The notes under the pieces are model-generated. The model was not told the DNA's origin. It ran no database searches and saw nothing but the letters and a program-made list of their open reading frames with translations. Shown piece after piece: positions 11,133 to 24,176 of a stretch of DNA of 64,000 nucleotides. Origin of the DNA: Anaeramoeba flamelloides (lineage: Eukaryota > Metamonada > Anaeramoebidae); NCBI GenBank assembly GCA_027625915.1, contig JANTQA010000065.1:1-64000 (forward strand). The letters run 5' to 3'. The first letter of the stretch is position 1, and each line of letters opens with the position of its first letter. The translations under genes were made by a program, and so were the position numbers.

Positions 11133-11655
11133 TAAATTTTGTTTTTGGTTTTTTTTTTTTTTTTCTCATTATCTTTCTTAATAAACACACCTCGAATTTA
11201 GATCACCAAACAACAACGAAAGAGAATTCTTAGAAAAAGGATCAATGATTAATGATTAATGATTAATGTTAATGTTAATGTTAATGTTAATGTTAATGTT
11301 AATGTTAATGTTAATGTTAATTTTAATTTTAATTGTTAATGATTAATAGGTTATTGTTTAATGGTTCATTGTTTAATTGGTAATGTTTATGAGAATTGTT
11401 TATGTGTTAAATTGATAAATTGGTATATTTAATTATTGGTAATTGGTTAACTGTTTATATTAGGAATAATTATGATAATTTTGACTGGTGGATAATATGA
11501 AGGTTTTAATGGCCTGATTTATAATTGTAAATAGATAATATGAGAGTGTCGTATTTTTTAAAGATGAATGTTAATATTTATTTTTGAATCATGAATTTCA
11601 AATTTTACAGAATAATTTGATTTTGATTGTAGATCTTATCAAATTTATGATCTCG

Positions 11656-11691
<36 letters not shown>

Positions 11692-11695
<4 letters not shown>

Positions 11696-12643
11696 TCCAA
11701 GGCTAGTGTGAATTGTTAATGGAAACAAATTTTGTTTTTAAGAAGATATATAACTTTTAAAAAGTTGAATCAAAGATCTAAGAGATCAGAGATTCAAAAT
11801 ATCTTTTTTTGAATAAGAAGAATAAAATCTTCGTTTTTTAAAAATGACTGTTAAAATTTTAAGTTTTTTAATAGTCATTTCAGTTGATGAATTGAAAAAT
11901 ACATATCTTTACCGATTGGAAAAAAATTTTTGAAATTGAATTTATTTAGAAATAGATATTTTCTAAAATACATATCAGATATAAAATGTTGTGAAATTCA
12001 ATAAAGTTTTGAAAAATGAAAAAAAAAAAAATGAAGTTGAATAAAAAACCACATAGATAAATTTTATTATATGTAAAAGAAGTTGAATTTGAATGTTGTT
12101 TTAAAAAATACAAACTTGATAACTCAAAAATATTAGTATATGTAAATGAAGTTATATTTTTCAGTTTATAATGTGTGAGAAAACTTTCGAACTTTTTAGA
12201 TCGATGAACTGAACAAGGTGAATCAATGTTCATGGAACACACATTGGTATTTGAATATATTTAAAGGTTTAAAGGAAGTTTAAATTGGAATCTGAATTTA
12301 TGAAATTGTTATAAATGAAAGGAAAAAACCTCAAAAATTCCTAGAAATAAAATAAAATAATAATTTGAATGTTATTGAAGTTACACAAAAACCGAGAATT
12401 CTTCAGAGTCATAAAATTTTTATGCCAGAAATCAAATTTCATTTCGAAAAAAAAAACTTTGATTGAATTCTCAACATTTTGTTATTGAATTTATCTGAGA
12501 TTCCTTTTCTGTAATTTAACTTTTTTGAAATTTTACAGATCATAATCATCATTATTATTAGTTTATCATTATCATCATTAGAAAGAAATAAAAAACATTT
12601 TCTTTCTGTTATCCAAATTGACTCTGGAGACTTGGAACCACTG
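11692..12643. mobile_element. Tc1/mariner-like element, ~950 bp, degraded
   Basis: Left end TTCCAAGGCTAGTGTGAATT after an AT run; right end GACTTGGAACCACTG followed by TA. No recognisable transposase. The right interior (12570-12640) matches the left interior of the 18326 element in reverse orientation. A 98-residue minus frame (11946-12242) inside has no recognisable motif. Confidence 0.5.
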
Positions 12644-12732
12644 TATCCTTTGTTACTATGTTTGATTATTGTAGATGATTTTTGAACCAATTATTTGGCA
12701 CAACTCAATTGTGTTTGAGTTTCCAATTGGGT

Positions 12733-12737
<5 letters not shown>

Positions 12738-12776
<39 letters not shown>

Positions 12777-12800
12777 CTTGTTGTTGTTCTTGTTGTTTTG
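12738..12800 (+). repeat. (GTT)n tract
   Basis: Triplet tract just before box 5; it gives poly-valine or poly-leucine frames on one strand and poly-Asn/Gln/Thr on the other. Confidence 0.8.
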
Positions 12801-12906
12801 ATTGTTCCGGTTGTTGATTATTGCTTTTTTTTTGTTGATTGTTGCTGTTGCTGTTGGTAAACCAGAGTTTACTTGCCTGTTAACTTAACCCAACCTACCA
12901 CGCCCT

Positions 12907-12966
12907 GCAAGAACCCCCTCGTGCTGGCACAGAAGTGTAATTGCTGGCACAGAAGTGGGCGGGTAA
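12907..12966 (+). repeat. TGGCACAGAAGTG box, copy 5
   Basis: 13-mers at 12925 and 12945. The left flank (cccaacctaccacgccct) is unlike the others; the right flank is type ii. Short TTAATG array near 13103-13130, then a degenerate TTAATT-rich zone to 13350. Confidence 0.85.
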
Positions 12967-13361
12967 TAAATTTTGTTTTTGGGTTTTTTTTTTTTTTTCT
13001 CTCAGTATCTTTCTTAATAAACACACCTCGAATTTAGATCACCAAACAACAACGAAAGAGAATTCTTAGAAAAAGGATTTAATTTTAATGATTTAATGAT
13101 TAATGTGAATGTTAATGTTAATGTTAATGTTAATTGTTTAATTGTTAATTGTTAATTGGTTAATTGGTTAATTGGTTAATTGGTTAATTGTCAATTTGTG
13201 TTAATTGTTGATCTTGATTGTTAATTGTTAAATTGATAATTATTAAGGTAATTGTTAATTTTTGGGAAAAGATTCAGATACCCTTTTATGATAATTGTTA
13301 ATTTACAATTTTATAAATATGAGAAAGTTAATTTTAAGTGTTAAATGTTAATTGTTTAATA

Positions 13362-13899
13362 CAGTTGTTCCAAGGCTAGCGTGAATTTTTAATTGAATCA
13401 AATTTTGTTTCTGATATGTAAATTTTATAAGGTTAAATTAAAGATACGAAAGCTCATGTTCATAAATTATTTTGCTGAATGAACGAATATTGACAATTTT
13501 TTTTCAATATAAAAGAAAACTTATTTTTCAATTCACAAGAAGGCTTTTAAAATCCCAAATACCCAGAATCTAAGCTAAATTTTACACTTTTAAAAAATGA
13601 AGGATTTGTTGTTCATATTTAAAAAAAATTTCTTGAATATCGACTAATTCATAAAAAAAGATATTTTTGAATATGAGCTCTTTATTCTTTTAATTTAACA
13701 TTTTAAATTTTCATATCAGAAACAAAATTTGATTCTTAAAAAAATTCACGCTAACTTTTAAATAATTCAAAAAAAAAAAAAAAGATATTTTGAATATATG
13801 AGCTCTATTATTCTTTAATTAAAATTTTTTTAAATTTTTCATATCAGAAACAAAATTTGATTCATATTAAAAAAATTCACGCTAAACTTGGAACGACTG
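13362..13899. mobile_element. Tc1/mariner-like MITE with internal duplication, TA-flanked
   Basis: Starts TA-CAGTTGTTCCAAGGCTAGCG and ends AACTTGGAACGACTG-TA. The right arm is present twice: the segment ending TTCACGCTAAC at about 13752 is followed by a second ~120 bp copy ending at 13899. No coding capacity. Confidence 0.8.
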
Positions 13900-13904
13900 T
13901 ACTT

Positions 13905-15780
13905 ATTTCTGGTAATTAAAATTAACGAGCAATTAAATTTATTGGGAAATATATATTACTTATTTGGAAAGCTTTTTTTTTTTTATGATTACGATCAATT
14001 CAAATAAAAAACAAAACAACTAAAATTAAAGAATCAATTAACTAGGGTTATTGTTCCACACTTTATAAATAAATAACTAACATAAAATTGAATCAAACTT
14101 AATCTCTTTACTAATACAAAAAAATTCTTGTTTATTCGATCTCGAAATAAACAACGATTGGAAGCAAACAAAGAAATCTCAAGAATTATTCATGATTAAT
14201 TTCTTGAGAGAAAATTATCATTTTTGAATCCAACACAAAATAACATTTTCTTTACAAACCAACATAAAATGAAAAATTACAATTACAAAAGATGATTTTT
14301 AGAGATTGATCTGTAACAAAGCAAAATAAATTAACGAAAAAGAATACATTGTAATTTGCCACATAAAATAATATTCATTAATATTTTAAATCTTGTCTCT
14401 TCTTAATCTAAAAAAAAAAAAATTATCAACAATGACAAAATATTACAAATATTTTTCATTGAAGAGGAAAATGATAAAATATTTGACATTTCATGAGGTT
14501 TCACACAATATATATATATATATATATTTAGAATTGCCAACATATCAAAAATCTTCTTTTTTTATCTTTATAATCAAAAAAAGGATTGAAATTCCTTTGT
14601 TAAAAAAAAAAAAAAAAAAAAAAAAGAAAGGTTTTAAGCAAAAATCGACAAGTAAAAAACAATGAATAGTAATCTTGTTAAATAGAGAGGATATTTTTCA
14701 ATTAAAAGACAATGAAAAATAAATTTTTTTTTCAAATGATAATAAAAGGAAATATGGAATATACGACTCAGATTGAGAAATATTTAACAATATTTGGAAA
14801 TAAGTATATATATATATATATATATATTATTTTCAAAATAAATTTAACTGCTTGTAAATTTTTAATAATGAGAAATAAGTTTCTAATTTTGGAATTTGGA
14901 ATATCATTCTTAATTTGATAGATATTTCGTAATTTGATTTCAAATATGTACAAAAGTTCTAATGCTTGATTCATCTAATCATGGTTAATTGTGATCGTTG
15001 GTGTTAGTGTTAACGTTAATTGTTTGTAAGTATGATTTCTCCGATAATCAATGATTAATATCTAACAATACTTGAATGCAAATTAGATTAATTTTATTAT
15101 TAAATATTGATATTGTTTGCATTGTAATCTAATAGGTTTGGTTATTGTTTATGATGAATGGTTACAATGACTTTCCTTTCAAAACAGTTGATCCCATAGA
15201 GAGACATTATTGAAAAATCAGGATGCAAACTTGAAAATAAAAACTTTCATTTAAATGATATTAACACAAACAACCTTGATGACTATATTTGAAACATTAT
15301 TTTTTTGAACATGTAATAAACCAGGTTGATTATTCACAAGAACACTTACATCAATGGTTTAAGATTATGATCATACAAAGTCTCTAAAGTCATTCTAAGG
15401 TTACTGTGAATTTTTAAAATGGCAAAAAGAATCAAATAGTATTATTGTTGTTGTTGTTGTTGACAATGATGATGGTGGTGGTGGTGGTGATGATGATGAT
15501 AGTGAGGTGATAAATTAAGAATTCTTAAAATAAAACATTAATTTTTCACTAACTTTTTCAAAGCTTTCAATCCTTGCCAAAGCTTTTAAACCTTTTAAAG
15601 TGTTGGAATGTGTTGGAATGTGCTGTAAAGGGTGAAAGCTTTGTAAAAGTCAAGAGATAATTTGTAGTGAAGTTGTCAATTAATATTTATTATTTTTTGG
15701 ATTTTGTCTTTTTTTTTTCTTCAATTTGAGATTTGTTCCTTTTTAAAGATGATTTTTTACAAAAATAATATTTATTATGT
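13905..15780. other. AT-rich stretch without recognised genes
   Basis: Contains an A-run (14602-14625), two (AT)n runs (14508-14526, 14806-14826), a GTT/GGT patch (15445-15500) and otherwise plain AT-rich sequence. Frames at 14393-14665 and 14712-14918 look compositional. Confidence 0.5.
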
Positions 15781-16237
15781 CAGTGTGTGTTTGTATGTTT
15801 GTGTGGAATAAAAGTTATCCCAAAATTGTAGATCAAACTGTTTAAAGCAAACTTTAATAATCAAACTAAATAAACCATTGTTAGTGAAACACTTGTTCTT
15901 CACTTTTATTAAACTTATTCCCCAACAACAAAAATAACAACTACTACTATTCTTTAATAAACCAGAATTATCAGAGAAAATCTTACACAATTTCTCAAAC
16001 TTAAACCACACACACACACACACACACTTACAAACTCAAATTTTTGGTGTTTACCAAGTTGATTGTTGATTAATCTACATTTATGAATTCATGAATCTTT
16101 ATGATCATGATCCTTGTTCCATTGTTCCATTGTTCCTTGTTCCATTGTCCATTCTTCATTGATATTGTACATGTCCATTGAACTTGAACTTGAACTTGAA
16201 CTTGTACTCGTCCTTGTTGCCAATGGTGTTCTTGCTT

Positions 16238-16278
<41 letters not shown>

Positions 16279-16450
16279 AATGTTGCAGCATTTATTGTCA
16301 TTCATATTGCGATTGTTGCTACAGTTCATTTCATGTGTATGTGTGTGTATGTGTACGTGTGTTGTAAACAAACAGTCCTACCATGCACTCGCTTACAGCA
16401 CTTCTATTCTTGAAAGCCTCGCGTAGCAAGGAGTAAGGAGCAAGGAGCAA
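15780..16450 (+). repeat. Left-flank type d block, copy 1
   Basis: A ~650 bp block repeated at 20030-20540, 21940-22480 and 27260-27745. Landmarks: a CA run, ttggtttttaccaagttg (in this copy a variant), attccattgttcc repeats, cttgaacttgaac or cttgtacttgtac repeats, GCTGTTGCTGTTGC, GCAGCATTTATTGTCATTC, a TG run, and cttgaaagcctcg. Open in several frames on both strands, but the frame is not kept between copies, so probably not coding. Confidence 0.7.
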
Positions 16451-16456
16451 GGACCA

Positions 16457-16519
16457 AGGACCAGAACCCCCTCGTGCTGGCACAGAAGTTTAAAGTTAAG
16501 CACAGAAGTGGGCGGGTAA
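16457..16519 (+). repeat. TGGCACAGAAGTG box, copy 6
   Basis: First 13-mer at 16478 (last base changed), second at 16498 (start changed), offset still 20. Right flank type ii-like. TTAATG array at 16684-16735. Confidence 0.8.
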
Positions 16520-17062
16520 TAAATTTTGTTTTTGGGTTTTTTTTTTTTTTTTCCTCATTATCTCTCTAGAGAGATCTGTTTCTCTAGACCATGAAATAAC
16601 AACAAAAAAAAGAAGAAGAAGAAGAAGAGGAAAAGAGAATTTTCCGGTCTTTTGAAATCAATGATTCATGATTAATTTTAATTTTAATGTTAATGTTAAT
16701 GTTAATGTTAATGTTAATGTTAATGTTAATGTTAATTGTTAATTGTTAATTTTCAATTTTTGAATGGTCAAATTGGGTTAATTGGTTAATTGGTTATTGG
16801 TTATTGTTATATGTTAATTGTTAAATTGATAATGTTGAATTGTTAATAGTTAATTTTTGAGAATAGATTCAGATACCCTTTTATGATAATTGTTAATTTA
16901 CAATTTTATGATTATGAGAAAGTTAATTTTAAGTCCTAAATGTTAATTCTTTAATAGTTTAATTGGTAATTTTGATTATTTAATATTACTTTGGGGATTT
17001 AAAATTAATGTGAATTGTTAATAATATGTAAAAAATTAACAGTTTATTAATGTTGAAATGTT

Positions 17063-17547
17063 TAAAAAGTTCCAATGGCTCTGGGGTGAAATTGTTAATG
17101 GAAAGAAATTTTGTTTTTTTCTGATTGTATTTTAAAATGTTGAATAGTAGTAATGAAAGCTTGAGGCATTCCAAAAAAATCTTTCTTTGAATGTGTTGAT
17201 ATTCAATATGTATTTTGTTAAATATCTGAACAAAACTGATCCTTAGGTTGTTTAAAAATGTGTCAAGTCATGATTAGATTATATTCAGGGTATTTCTGAT
17301 TATAAAATCCTTTTACTGTAAACTTTAAAAAAGAATAAATCTTTTCTACGATTGGGAAAAAATTCAAATTTTTGAAATTTCACTCTTTCATAAAAAGTAA
17401 TATTCACTTTTTAATGTTTCATATATCAGAAACATTCTTCAACTTTTTAACTTGGCAAAAAATATCAGAAACAAAATTTGATTCTTTCATATATATGTAT
17501 ATATATATATATATATATATTAATTCACGCTAGTCATGGAACGACTG
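17063..17547. mobile_element. Tc1/mariner-like MITE
   Basis: Left end eroded (GTTCCAATGGCTCTGG, as in the 9208 element). Right end GCTAGTCATGGAACGACTG followed by TA. An (AT)n run (17494-17520) has expanded inside the right arm. Confidence 0.65.
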
Positions 17548-17549
17548 TA

Positions 17550-18320
17550 ATTGATTAATGTTAAGTGTATATTGCTAATGTTACAGACGAATGCCGAATG
17601 AAAATTGAGAATGATTAAAGATAATGTTTAATTGTTTATTGTTTATTAACTCTGATCGTTGTTCATAGTTATGAAATGTTAACTGGTTAATTGTTAATGA
17701 TATTGTTGACTGTTTCTTGATAATTGTAATTTGTGAATTGTCTATTGTCAATCGTTTATTTGTCAATTAAATGAATCACGTGTGGACTATGATCAGAATG
17801 ATACATAGTTAGAATGATTAATGATCAATCTATGAATTGAAATTCCAATTAAGACCTATTACACAAAAAAAACAAAACAATTTTTTGAAAATATTCAAAA
17901 AAAAAAAGTAGAGAGGGAGAGAGAGAAAGAAAGAGAGAAAGAGAAATAGAAATAGAGTCATCGAGAGAAAGATAGATTGAGAAAGAAGCTTTTGTATTCA
18001 ATTTAATATGTTTAAGAATGCGACAAGGAACGAAAAATAAATGTTATTGTTAATAATACTATTCAACATTGGTGAAATAAGATCATTCAATTTGACAATT
18101 TTTGTATTATTATCTGGAGAAAATTAATTCTTTAAGTCAATTTGGAAGGGTATAATATTTTCCAATGAGAGTAAAAATTATTGGTAATTTGAATTAGAAA
18201 AAAAAACTCCGGATTCAAATTTTTTAATAGAGAAATTGGAAGGGAATATGTATGTACTTCAAGATAGACCCTGCGGTATTTATAATATTTAGGGTTATAA
18301 CCAATACAGAAGAAAATAAA
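17550..18320. other. AT-rich stretch, no gene seen
   Basis: TTAATT-like words to 17800 and a GAGA-rich patch at 17909-17965. Nothing else recognised. Confidence 0.5.
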
Positions 18321-18325
18321 GGATA

Positions 18326-18388
18326 CAGTCGTTCCATATCTACAGATTCAATTTGGATATCAGAAAGAAAGGAAATTTTGTTTCTTAC

Positions 18389-18429
<41 letters not shown>

Positions 18430-18663
18430 GTGAAGATCTGTATAATTCCAAAAGTTTAATTATGTTGATAAAAGTTCTAAATTTTAAAAACATTTTATTT
18501 CTTTCTGAACTAATATTCAAAAAATTTTTTTTTTCAATTGTATAGAAGATTACTTATTTTCAATTCACAGTCAAAAGGATTTTACAATCCGAAATACCCT
18601 GAATCTAACCTAACATAAATTTTCAAAAAAATTTAAAAAAGTAAGGATTTTTTGTTATTATTA

Positions 18664-18719
<56 letters not shown>

Positions 18720-18941
18720 ATTATTATTATTATTATTGTTGTTGTTTTTGTTGTTGTTTATTTATTTAAAACAATTTCTCGAATATCAGATCATTCAAAG
18801 AACGAGATTTTTCGAAACTGAACACTTTCCTATCTTTAATTTCAAAATTTGATATTTTTAACAGATCATCATTACTTTTGAACAAAATTTGTTTCTCATA
18901 GGTTAAAAATTCAACTCGTGTGGGTAGACTTGTAAAGACTG
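18326..18941. mobile_element. Tc1/mariner-like element, TA-flanked, microsatellite-bearing
   Basis: Left TA-CAGTCGTTCCATATCTAC, right end the complement of CAGTCTTTACAAGTCTAC, then TA: 14 of 18 terminal bases agree. Inside are (GAT)n (18390-18428) and a long (ATT)n tract with GTT (18655-18760). A second copy of its right end is at 25770-25944. Confidence 0.6.
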
Positions 18942-18985
18942 TATTAAAAATGAAATGGATAATGCTACAAAAGTAATAATAATAA

Positions 18986-19016
<31 letters not shown>

Positions 19017-20030
19017 AAGAAGAATAAGATTAAGAATAAGAATACTAATTATTTTTAAGATACCCTATCAAACAAGAAATATTAATAATTTCAGTATCTG
19101 CTCTATTTTTTATTCCATTTCATTGTAAACAATCTTTAAACTGTAAAATGTTAGGACATCAAAAAAGTTTTTTATTATTTTATTATGAAATGAAATTTGA
19201 CTTGATCATCTTTCAATAAAGTATAAATAAAAAAGAGTTTTTTTTGTTGAACATGAAGTATTTTTTAAAATCTTCTCACTCTCTATCTCTCTCTGTCTTA
19301 ATGGAGAACTTTCATAAGTAATCAAAATAATATTTAGATCGGAACTGTTTGGGTTTTTTTTCCTTTCATTCAAAAGGTGTTCATAAATTTGAGTTCTAAT
19401 TCCAATTCAAACTTTTCAAAGTCCTGAAAAAAAAAAAAACTATTTCAAAAATAAACATGTGTACCCTGTATGTTTTCCTTTAATTTATTGTGAACTCATG
19501 GATCTTTAAAATTGCTTCAAGGGATTTTTGAGAAATACAAGAAAGCATTCTACTTGGTTTTCCAATTCAAATCAAATTTTTTGAAATCTTAATAAATTTC
19601 TCAAGAAAAAGCAATATTTCAAATTTAATGAACAACTTTGTTAGAAAAAACAAACAATACCTAGAGATAATAATTTCTAGTGGTTTAATTTGAAAAATAG
19701 TTTCTCAAAATTATTTGTTAATATACTGGTAATTTGAATATTAAATAGGATAAAATTTTCATCTCATTTTTCTATTTATGATTCCAGTTCTTCTTTTTTA
19801 GAATTGTAAATTTCTATAATAATCCCAATGAAACCATTAAAATCGATTAAAATCAAATAGACCGAGTTTACAAATGCCCAAAAGATTACTTTGAAATTTG
19901 GGTTCTCAAATATATATATGTTGATGAAAATGAAGTGAAAATTTCTTCCCATTTGAAATTCAAATACCAGTAAATAAAGTGAAAATAATTCTCTGCATTT
20001 GAAATTCAAATACTAGTTAGTAATAAACCT
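18765..20030 (+). repeat. Segmental duplication, copy A
   Basis: Matches 25770-27260 nearly base for base, including the 77-residue minus-strand frame at 19776-20009 (27 kb copy: 26994-27227), which differs at only a few residues. The copy at 25.8 kb has about 226 extra bases. I see no domain in the 77-residue frame. Confidence 0.75.
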
Positions 20031-20539
20031 TGGGGTTTTTGTGAAAATCATGTACAATTTCTCAGTGTCAAACAACACACACACACAGATATATATATAT
20101 ATAACTCATAATTTTGGTTTTTACCAAGTTGATTGTTGATCAATCCATGTATGAATTCATGAATTGTTATGATCATGATCCATTGTTCCATTTTTCCATT
20201 GTTCCATTGTTCCATTGTTACTCTGTTCCGTGTTCCTTGTTGCTTGTGTATTGTCCATTGATATCGTACTTGTACTTGTACTTGTACTCGTCCTTGTTGC
20301 CAATGCCATTGCTGATGCTATTGTTACTGTTACTGTTACTGTTGATCTGTTGCTGTTGCTGTTGCTAATGTTGCAGCATTTATTGTCATTCTTATTGCGA
20401 TTGTTGCTGCAGTTCATTTCGTGTGTGTGTGTGTGTGCGTGTGTGTGGTAACCAAACCCCAACCCAACACGCACTCACTTGCAGTCCTTACATTCTTGAA
20501 AGCTTCGCCGAGCAAGGAGCAAGGAGCAAGGAGCAAGGA
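20030..20539 (+). repeat. Left-flank type d block, copy 2
   Basis: Same landmarks in the same order as 15780-16450; closest to the 21940 and 27260 copies. GAGCAAGGAGCAAGGAGC repeats lead directly into the box. Confidence 0.75.
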
Positions 20540-20598
20540 GCAAGGACCCCTCGTGCTGGCACAGAAGTGTAATTGCTGGCACAGAAGTGGGCGGGTAA
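20540..20598 (+). repeat. TGGCACAGAAGTG box, copy 7
   Basis: 13-mers at 20557 and 20577. Right flank type ii. TTAATG arrays at 20755-20860 with a TTTAATGA variant tract before them. Confidence 0.85.
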
Positions 20599-21081
20599 TA
20601 AATTTTGTTTTTGGGTTTTTTTTTTTTTTTCTCTCATTATCTTTCTTAATAAACACACCTCGAATTTAGATCACCAAACGACAACGAAAGAGAATTCTTA
20701 GAAAAAGGATTTAATTTTAATGATTTAATGATTTAATGATTTAATGATCAATGATTAATGTTAATGTTAATGTTTAATGATTTAATGATTAATGATTAAT
20801 GTTAATGTTAATGTTAATGTTAATGTTAATGTTAATGTTAATGTTAATTTTAATATTAATGTTAATTGTTAATTGTTAATTGGTTAATTGGTTAATTGGT
20901 TAATTGTCAATTTGTGTTTAATTGTTGATCTTGATTGTTAATTGTTAAATTGATAATTATTAATGTAATTGTTAATTTTTGGGAATAGATTCATATACCC
21001 TTTTATGATAATTGTTAATTTACAATTTTATAAATATGAGAAAGTTAATTTTAAGTGTTAAATGTTAATTGTTTAATAAAG

Positions 21082-21485
21082 CAGTTCCAAGGCTAGCATG
21101 AATTTTTTTAAGAATCAAATTTTGTTTCTGATATAAAAATTTAAAAAGTTGAATTAAAGATATGAAAGTTTCTAATATTCAAAAATTATTCTTCTCTGAA
21201 TGAACTGTTATTCAAGAAATATTTTTCAGTTTAAAAGAAAACTATTTTTCAATTCACAAGAAGGCTTTTAAAATCCGAAATACCCAGAATCTAAACTAAA
21301 TTTCACACTTTTAAAAAATGAACGATTTATTGTTCTTATTTAAAAAAATTTCTTGAATATTAACTAATTTAAAAAAAGATATATTGAATATGAGCTCTAA
21401 ATTCTTTAATTCGACTTTTTCAAATTTTCAAACCAGAAACAAAATTTGATTCTTAAAAAAATTCATGCTAGCCTTGGAACTGCTG
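21082..21485. mobile_element. Tc1/mariner-like MITE, ~404 bp
   Basis: CAGTTCCAAGGCTAGCATGA on the left and its near complement GCTAGCCTTGGAACTGCTG on the right, then TA. Long internal arms share GAAACAAAATTTGATTC. No coding capacity. Confidence 0.8.
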
Positions 21486-21940
21486 TATATATATATTTAC
21501 GTGTGTGTGTGTGTGTGTGTGTGTGGAAGAAGAGTTATCCAAATTGTAGATCAAACTGTTTAAAGCAAACTGTTTAAAACAAAATTTGTAAACCATTGTT
21601 AGTGAAACATTTGTTCATCACTTTTTTTTTTAAATAAAAAAACCAACAATCACAAGTAATTATTCATATTTGAATATTAAATAGGATTTAATTTTTAATC
21701 TGATTTTGTGAATTATAATTCTCTGTTCTTCTTTTGAGAATTGAAAATTTCATTACAAATCACCTTATTGGAAACATTTAAAGAGACAAACTTAAATATA
21801 CCTAGAGATAACAAATTCTAGTGGTTTAATTTGAAAAATAGTTTCTCAAAATTATTTGTTAATATAAATAAAGTGAAAATAATTCTCTTCATTTGAAATT
21901 CAAATACTAGTCTTTAATAAACCAAAGTTTTTTGTGAAAA
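21486..21940. repeat. TG run and partial copy of the segmental duplication
   Basis: A TG microsatellite (21500-21524), then a shortened relative of 19650-20030 with the same CTAGAGATAA and GTTTCTCAAAATTATTTG landmarks. No gene. Confidence 0.55.
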
Positions 21941-22477
21941 TCATATACAATTTCTCAGTGACAAACAACACACACACATACACATATATATATATAACTC
22001 ATAATTTTGGTTTTTACCAAGTTGATTGTTGATCAATCCATGTATGAATTCATGAATTGTTATGATCATGATCCATTGTTCATTGTTCCATTGTTACTCT
22101 GTTCCATTGTTCCATTGTTCCATTGTTCCATTGTTCATTGTTCCCTTGTTCCATTGTTACTCTGTTCCATTGTTCCATTGTGTATTATGCATTGTCCATT
22201 GTCTATTGTCCATTGATATAGTACTTCTACTTGTACTTGTACTCGTACTTTTTACTGTTGCCAATGCCATTGCTGATGCTATTGTTTACGTTACTGTTGC
22301 TGTTGATTTGTGTTGTTGCTAATGTTGCAGCATTTATTGTCATTCTTATTGCAATCGTTGCTGCAGTTCATTTCGTGTGTGTGTGCGTGTGTGTGTGCGT
22401 GTGTGTTAACCAAACCCCAACCCAGCACGCACTCGCTTGCAGCCCCCATCATTCTTGAAAGCTTCACCGAGCAAGGA
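21940..22477 (+). repeat. Left-flank type d block, copy 3
   Basis: As 20030-20539, with more ccattgttc units. Confidence 0.75.
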
Positions 22478-22537
22478 GCAAGAACCCCCCCGTGCTGGCA
22501 CAGAAGTGTAAAACTTGGCACAGAAGTGGGCGGGTAA
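22478..22537 (+). repeat. TGGCACAGAAGTG box, copy 8
   Basis: 13-mers at 22496 and 22516. Right flank type ii. TTAATG array 22690-22815 with variants. Confidence 0.85.
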
Positions 22538-22829
22538 TAAATTTTGTTTTTGGGTTTTTTTTTTTTTTTCTCTCAGTATCTTTCTTAATAAACACACCTC
22601 GAATTTAGATCACCAAACAACAACGAAAGAGAATTCTTAGAAAAAGGATTTAATTTTAATGATTTAATGATTTAATGATTTAATGATCAATGATTAATGT
22701 TAATGTTAATGTTAATTGTTAATGTTAATGTTAATGTTAATGTTAATGTTAATGTTAATGTTAATGTTAATGTTTATGGTTAATGTTAATGTTAATGTTA
22801 ATTGTTAATGTTAATTGTTATTGTTAATG

Positions 22830-24000
22830 ATAGATCTTGAAGTTTATGTTAATTGTTTAAGTAATTCTGGATTGAATTTCTCTGTTTTTTATATCAATAT
22901 TTTATTTTATTATTATGATTTATTTCATATTAAATACTTCCAATCCTTAGATTTGATTTGATAATTTTTTTTTATAATTTTATATAAAGAAGAAAAAAAC
23001 TCTTCAAATCGAAAGATATTCCCTTATTAGAAATAATGAACTTGTCGAGTAGGTACGTGAAATAAGTTCCGATTAGAACTCTTCTAAATCTGAATTTTCA
23101 CATAAAACCATTTTTTTTTTAATTTTTTTTTCTTTCTCTTAGATCCAAATGAATTGACATTCTTTGATACTCTATATTTGACTTTATTTAAATAATTTTT
23201 TAAATTATTATTTTGATAAGAAAATTTTGAACTATTTTGAAAATCATTATGATAATGACAAATTGATACTATGTAAAAAAAGAACAATATTTTATAAAAT
23301 CTATTATTTGAGAGTATTAATGATAATATTATTTTCAAATTCTTGAATTTGGTTGAAAAAATTTGAAAACATGTTAGGACCATATATATATATAAAAACA
23401 CTTTTTGAATTTTTGAAAATTCATTATTTGAGACTAGGGAGAAAAATATGATGTTAGTGTTTTGATTCTTTAAAATAAACAATGTTTTATAATATTGTAT
23501 TTGAGTATACTCAGTATCTTTAGAATTTTCATTTTTACATTTTTTGAAATTTTTGAAAAATTTGAAAACATGATTTGTCTATATGTATTAAAACACTTTT
23601 TGAATTTTGAAATACTTGAAAATTTATGAAAATTCATTATTTGGAACTAGGGAGAAAATTATAATGTTATTAGTGTGTTGAGTGTTTGAAATAAACAATA
23701 TTTTATAAAATCTATCATTTTGAGTAGGCTCAGTATCTTTAAAATTTTCATTTTCAAATTTTTGAATTTGGTTGAAAAAAATTGAAAATATTTTTTGTCT
23801 ATATATAAATAAAAACACTTTTTGAATTTTGATTTTTTAAATTTTTGAAATATCATTATTTGAGACTAGTAAGAAAATAATAATGTTAGTGTGTTGAGTC
23901 TTTGAAATAAACAATGTTTTATAATATAGTATTTGACTAGGCTCAGTATCTTAAGAATTTTCATTTTAACATTTTTGAAATTTTTGATTTTAGAAATTTT
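22830..24000 (+). repeat. GGTAC-motif segment and 216 bp monomers, copy 2
   Basis: After GAGTAGGTACG (23049) come monomers whose AATAAAC marker falls at 23474, 23690 and 23906, an exact 216 bp period. Each monomer has ctcagtatctt, gaaatttttgaaa and aaaaacactttttgaat. Minus-strand frames (23084-23482, 23624-23818) share a NDRFYKI motif because of the repeat. Confidence 0.8.
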
Positions 24001-24117
24001 CATTATTTGAGATTAGGAAAATATATTTTTGTGGATTAGTAGATTTATTGTTGTTTTTGTGGATAGGTTTTTGTGGATAGGTTGTTATTGTTGATTGTTG
24101 TTTTTTGTGGATATGTT

Positions 24118-24119
24118 GC

Positions 24120-24174
<55 letters not shown>

Positions 24175-24176
24175 CG
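24118..24176 (+). repeat. (GTT)n tract
   Basis: Long triplet tract in the left flank of box 9; poly-Asn on the minus strand. Confidence 0.85.

Noticed and set aside
10883-11188. Poly-Asn, poly-Gln, poly-Leu and poly-Val frames at GTT/TTG tracts (also 4099, 16156, 18652, 24085, 25632, 40433)
   Set aside because: They are direct translations of triplet microsatellites, open in several frames and strands, with no conserved flanking protein sequence in a constant frame.
15780-16450. Conserved block with open frames (VANA, AAFIVI-like peptides) as a gene family
   Set aside because: Frames are not kept between the four copies, which differ by non-triplet changes and end in microsatellites.
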